A stretch of 9,327 nt of DNA from Clostridia bacterium (GTDB lineage Bacteria > Bacillota > Clostridia > Christensenellales > CAG-1252): NCBI GenBank assembly GCA_017455385.1, contig JAFTBD010000143.1:1-9327 (forward strand), read 5' to 3'. The notes beneath the pieces are model-generated. The model ran no database searches. It worked only from the letters and a program-made list of their open reading frames with translations, and had not been told where the DNA came from. The translations under genes were made by a program, and so were the position numbers. Positions 8,099 through 9,327 of this stretch are shown piece after piece (positions within the stretch are counted from its first letter, which is position 1; each line of letters opens with the position of its first letter).

Positions 8099-9076
8099 TT
8101 ATCTTTTAAATTTTATAATATAATCCACTATTTTGTCAATAGTCGTGAAGGCAAGTCCCACAACTGTATCCGCGCCGCCGTAATAGATCGCGATGCGCCC
8201 TGTCGCCGCGTCGGTGAGCGCCGAACACGGGAAGACCACATTGGGCACGAAACCATTCGTCTCGTACTCCGCTTCCGGGGTCAGAATGAAGTTGCCGCAA
8301 CGATATTTGACCTTGCGCGGGTCATCTCTGTCCAAAATGACCGCGCCCATGCTGTAAACGTAGCCGTTACAGGTCTGCGTCGCGCCGTGATAAAAGAGGA
8401 GCCAGCCCTCGTCCGTCTCGATGGGAGCGCACCCTGCCCCGATCTTCAGCCCCTGCCACCACTCGTAGCCGCGCGTCATCAAAAGGCTGTGATTGCCCCA
8501 ATACGTGAGGTCGGGACTCTCGGAGATATAGATGTCGCCGAAGGGCGTATGCCCGTTGTCCGAGGGACGGGACAAGAGATAATATTTGCCGTTTATCTTG
8601 CGCGGGAAGAGAACGCCGTTGCGATTGAAAGGCAGGAAGGGATGGGACACAAGCTCGAAATGCTCGAAATCCGTCGTCTTGCCGAGGGCGAGGACGGGGA
8701 GCCCATGTTGCCCGTCGCACCAAATGACGTAGTAAGCATCCTCCACCTTGACGACGCGGGGATCGTAGGCGTACTCGAACTTATAGGCGTCGCCGTCTTT
8801 TTGATGGAATACGATGCGCTCTATCGAGAAGGTGAAATGAATGCCGTCGTCGCTCTTGCCGAAATAAAGATACGGGATGCCGTTATTCGTCTCCGCGCGG
8901 AAGACGCCCGCGAAGCCGCCTTTGAAGGGCACCACGGCGCTATTGAAGATGCGCGTGACGTTTGTGACGGGATTCCGCTTGATGATGGGATTGCCCGTAT
9001 ATCTCCAGACGGGTGCGTCGCCCGTCGGCTCTTGCCAAGGTATATTGGGAAGTGCTTCCCCGATGATCTTTGCCAT
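8099..9076 (-). CDS. GH130 family beta-mannoside phosphorylase
   Basis: A 325-residue protein with no signal peptide, so cytoplasmic. GH130 enzymes are five-bladed beta-propellers that reversibly phosphorolyse beta-mannosides to alpha-mannose-1-phosphate plus a shortened sugar. Visible family motifs are IIGEALPNIPWQE near the start, FNSAVVPF (44-51), AYDPRVVKVED (103-113), NRNGVLFPRKINGKYY (151-166), LSRPSDNGHTPFGD (168-181), KIGAG (211-215), LLFYHG (226-231), VPNVVFPC (277-284) and IYYGGAD (297-303). Asp105 in YDPR is the likely proton donor by family position. Length and motifs resemble the short mannooligosaccharide or mannosyl-GlcNAc phosphorylase group (GH130_2-like) more than the roughly 390-residue mannosylglucose phosphorylases; the exact substrate cannot be read from sequence. 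The start is backed by AAAGGGG eight bases upstream (9085-9091). The last dozen codons switch to AT-rich, rare types (ATA, AGA) and carry a promoter-like sequence. Confidence 0.93.
   Translation of the reverse strand: MAKIIGEALPNIPWQEPTGDAPVWRYTGNPIIKRNPVTNVTRIFNSAVVPFKGGFAGVFRAETNNGIPYLYFGKSDDGIHFTFSIERIVFHQKDGDAYKFEYAYDPRVVKVEDAYYVIWCDGQHGLPVLALGKTTDFEHFELVSHPFLPFNRNGVLFPRKINGKYYLLSRPSDNGHTPFGDIYISESPDLTYWGNHSLLMTRGYEWWQGLKIGAGCAPIETDEGWLLFYHGATQTCNGYVYSMGAVILDRDDPRKVKYRCGNFILTPEAEYETNGFVPNVVFPCSALTDAATGRIAIYYGGADTVVGLAFTTIDKIVDYIIKFKR
8112..8139 (-). promoter_or_regulatory. Candidate SigA-type internal promoter for the transporter genes
   Basis: On the minus strand a perfect TTGACA (8134-8139) is followed by 16 bases and then TATAAA (8112-8117), five of six matches to the -10 consensus. 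It lies inside the last codons of the GH130 gene. The predicted transcript start is near 8105, leaving a leader of about 50 bases before the first permease ATG at 8053. The surrounding 40 bases (8101-8140) hold only six G or C, against roughly half elsewhere, and the codons here are ones these genes otherwise use little. Sequence match only; activity is inferred. Confidence 0.6.
8127..8143. promoter_or_regulatory. Inverted repeat over the -35 box, candidate operator
   Basis: Plus strand ACTATT, then TTGTC, then AATAGT: a perfect 6+6 dyad with a five-base centre. It completely covers the -35 hexamer at 8134-8139, so a dimeric protein bound here would compete with RNA polymerase. The odd-length centre lacks the central CG typical of LacI-family operators, so no regulator family is proposed. 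The dyad lies in coding sequence (codons for T-I-D-K-I-V) and a 6+6 repeat can arise by chance. Confidence 0.4.
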
Positions 9077-9084
9077 ATGTTGTT

Positions 9085-9091
9085 CCCCTTT
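9085..9091 (-). promoter_or_regulatory. Ribosome binding site of the GH130 gene
   Basis: AAAGGGG on the minus strand, eight bases before the ATG at 9076. It supports this start for the phosphorylase. Confidence 0.7.
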
Positions 9092-9123
9092 GTAGTTTTA
9101 TTTTACCGCTCGAAGGCGGAAGT

Positions 9124-9327
9124 TTACGATAGCGTACACTTGGACAGGTAGATATTATCCGCGAATAGATTCGCATTATCCCCTGCCTGCGCGATGATGA
9201 CGATGCTCTTCACCGTCGTCTCGGCGAAATTGAAAGACAGCGAGCGCAGAGCGGGATTCGTCGTCGGCGTCAGCGTGGCATAGCCCGTGGAAGATCCCGC
9301 AAGGAATATCTCCTTATTGTTGCTGTC
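9124..9327 (-). CDS. C-terminal end of an unidentified, probably extracellular protein (partial)
   Basis: The last 67 codons of a gene whose start lies beyond the window, ending in TAA. The reading frame is open to the window edge and was translated by hand. The peptide is rich in Thr, Ser, Ala and Asn and has alternating hydrophobic residues, as in beta-strands (LRSLSFNFAE, SIVIIAQAGD). It finishes with LFADNIYLSKCTLS. The FADNIYL strand resembles the closing strand of each module in the 922-residue lipoprotein further down the operon (for example VAFDNIRF and LYIDEIVL). It is therefore probably a carbohydrate-binding-like beta-sandwich at the end of a secreted glycosidase or binding protein; this is inference, because the catalytic or N-terminal part is not visible. 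Its stop lies 47 bases before the GH130 start and no clear terminator separates them, so it is probably the preceding operon member. Confidence 0.7.
   Translation of the reverse strand, partial: DSNNKEIFLAGSSTGYATLTPTTNPALRSLSFNFAETTVKSIVIIAQAGDNANLFADNIYLSKCTLS

Noticed and set aside
9106..9119. CCGC/GCGG hairpin between the first two genes as a terminator
   Set aside because: The stem is only four base pairs, and on the transcribed strand it is followed by an A-rich stretch, not a T-run.
7553..9151. 532-codon plus-strand open frame
   Set aside because: It lies antisense and in codon register over the GH130 and permease genes, both recognised by strong family motifs.

Overview
The window is a carbohydrate-utilisation locus. 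All eight genes lie on the minus strand, tightly packed, so transcription runs from base 9327 towards base 1. The genes use single-membrane lipobox signals (three proteins end their signal in ...AC), two CUT1-type sugar ABC permeases of the LplB/YtcP kind, a large lipoprotein solute-binding protein, and AGGAGG-like ribosome binding sites. There is no SusC/SusD pair. This suggests an uncultured, moderate-GC Gram-positive bacterium of the Bacillota (Clostridia-like, possibly gut or rumen). That assignment is inference; nothing here names a species.

Layout in transcription order: (1) the C-terminal end of a protein cut by the window edge (9124-9327), ending in a beta-sandwich-like motif; (2) a cytoplasmic GH130 mannoside phosphorylase (8099-9076); (3) and (4) two membrane permeases overlapping by an ATGA (7103-8053 and 6198-7106); (5) a 551-residue sugar-binding lipoprotein (4527-6182); (6) a 504-residue lipoprotein glycosidase of clan GH-A type, with two candidate catalytic glutamates (3006-4520); (7) a 922-residue lipoprotein with an FN3-like domain and about four carbohydrate-binding-like beta-sandwich modules but no visible catalytic domain (225-2993); (8) the N-terminus of a second, divergent GH130 protein, cut by the other window edge (1-199).

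As a system: surface lipoproteins (7) and (6) would bind and cut a glycan outside the cell, (5) would capture the oligosaccharides, (3)+(4) would import them, and the GH130 enzymes would phosphorolyse them in the cytoplasm, typically giving mannose-1-phosphate. A beta-mannoside substrate is likely from GH130 but not proven. No ABC ATPase is present; such importers often borrow a shared one encoded elsewhere.

The least expected signal is regulatory. The last codons of the first GH130 gene turn sharply AT-rich and contain a perfect TTGACA box, a 16-base spacer and TATAAA, with a perfect 6+6 inverted repeat lying over the -35 box. This looks like an internal, possibly repressor-controlled promoter for the transporter and the genes after it. 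No gene-free stretch exceeds about 50 bases. No RNA gene, mobile element, CRISPR array or convincing terminator was seen.
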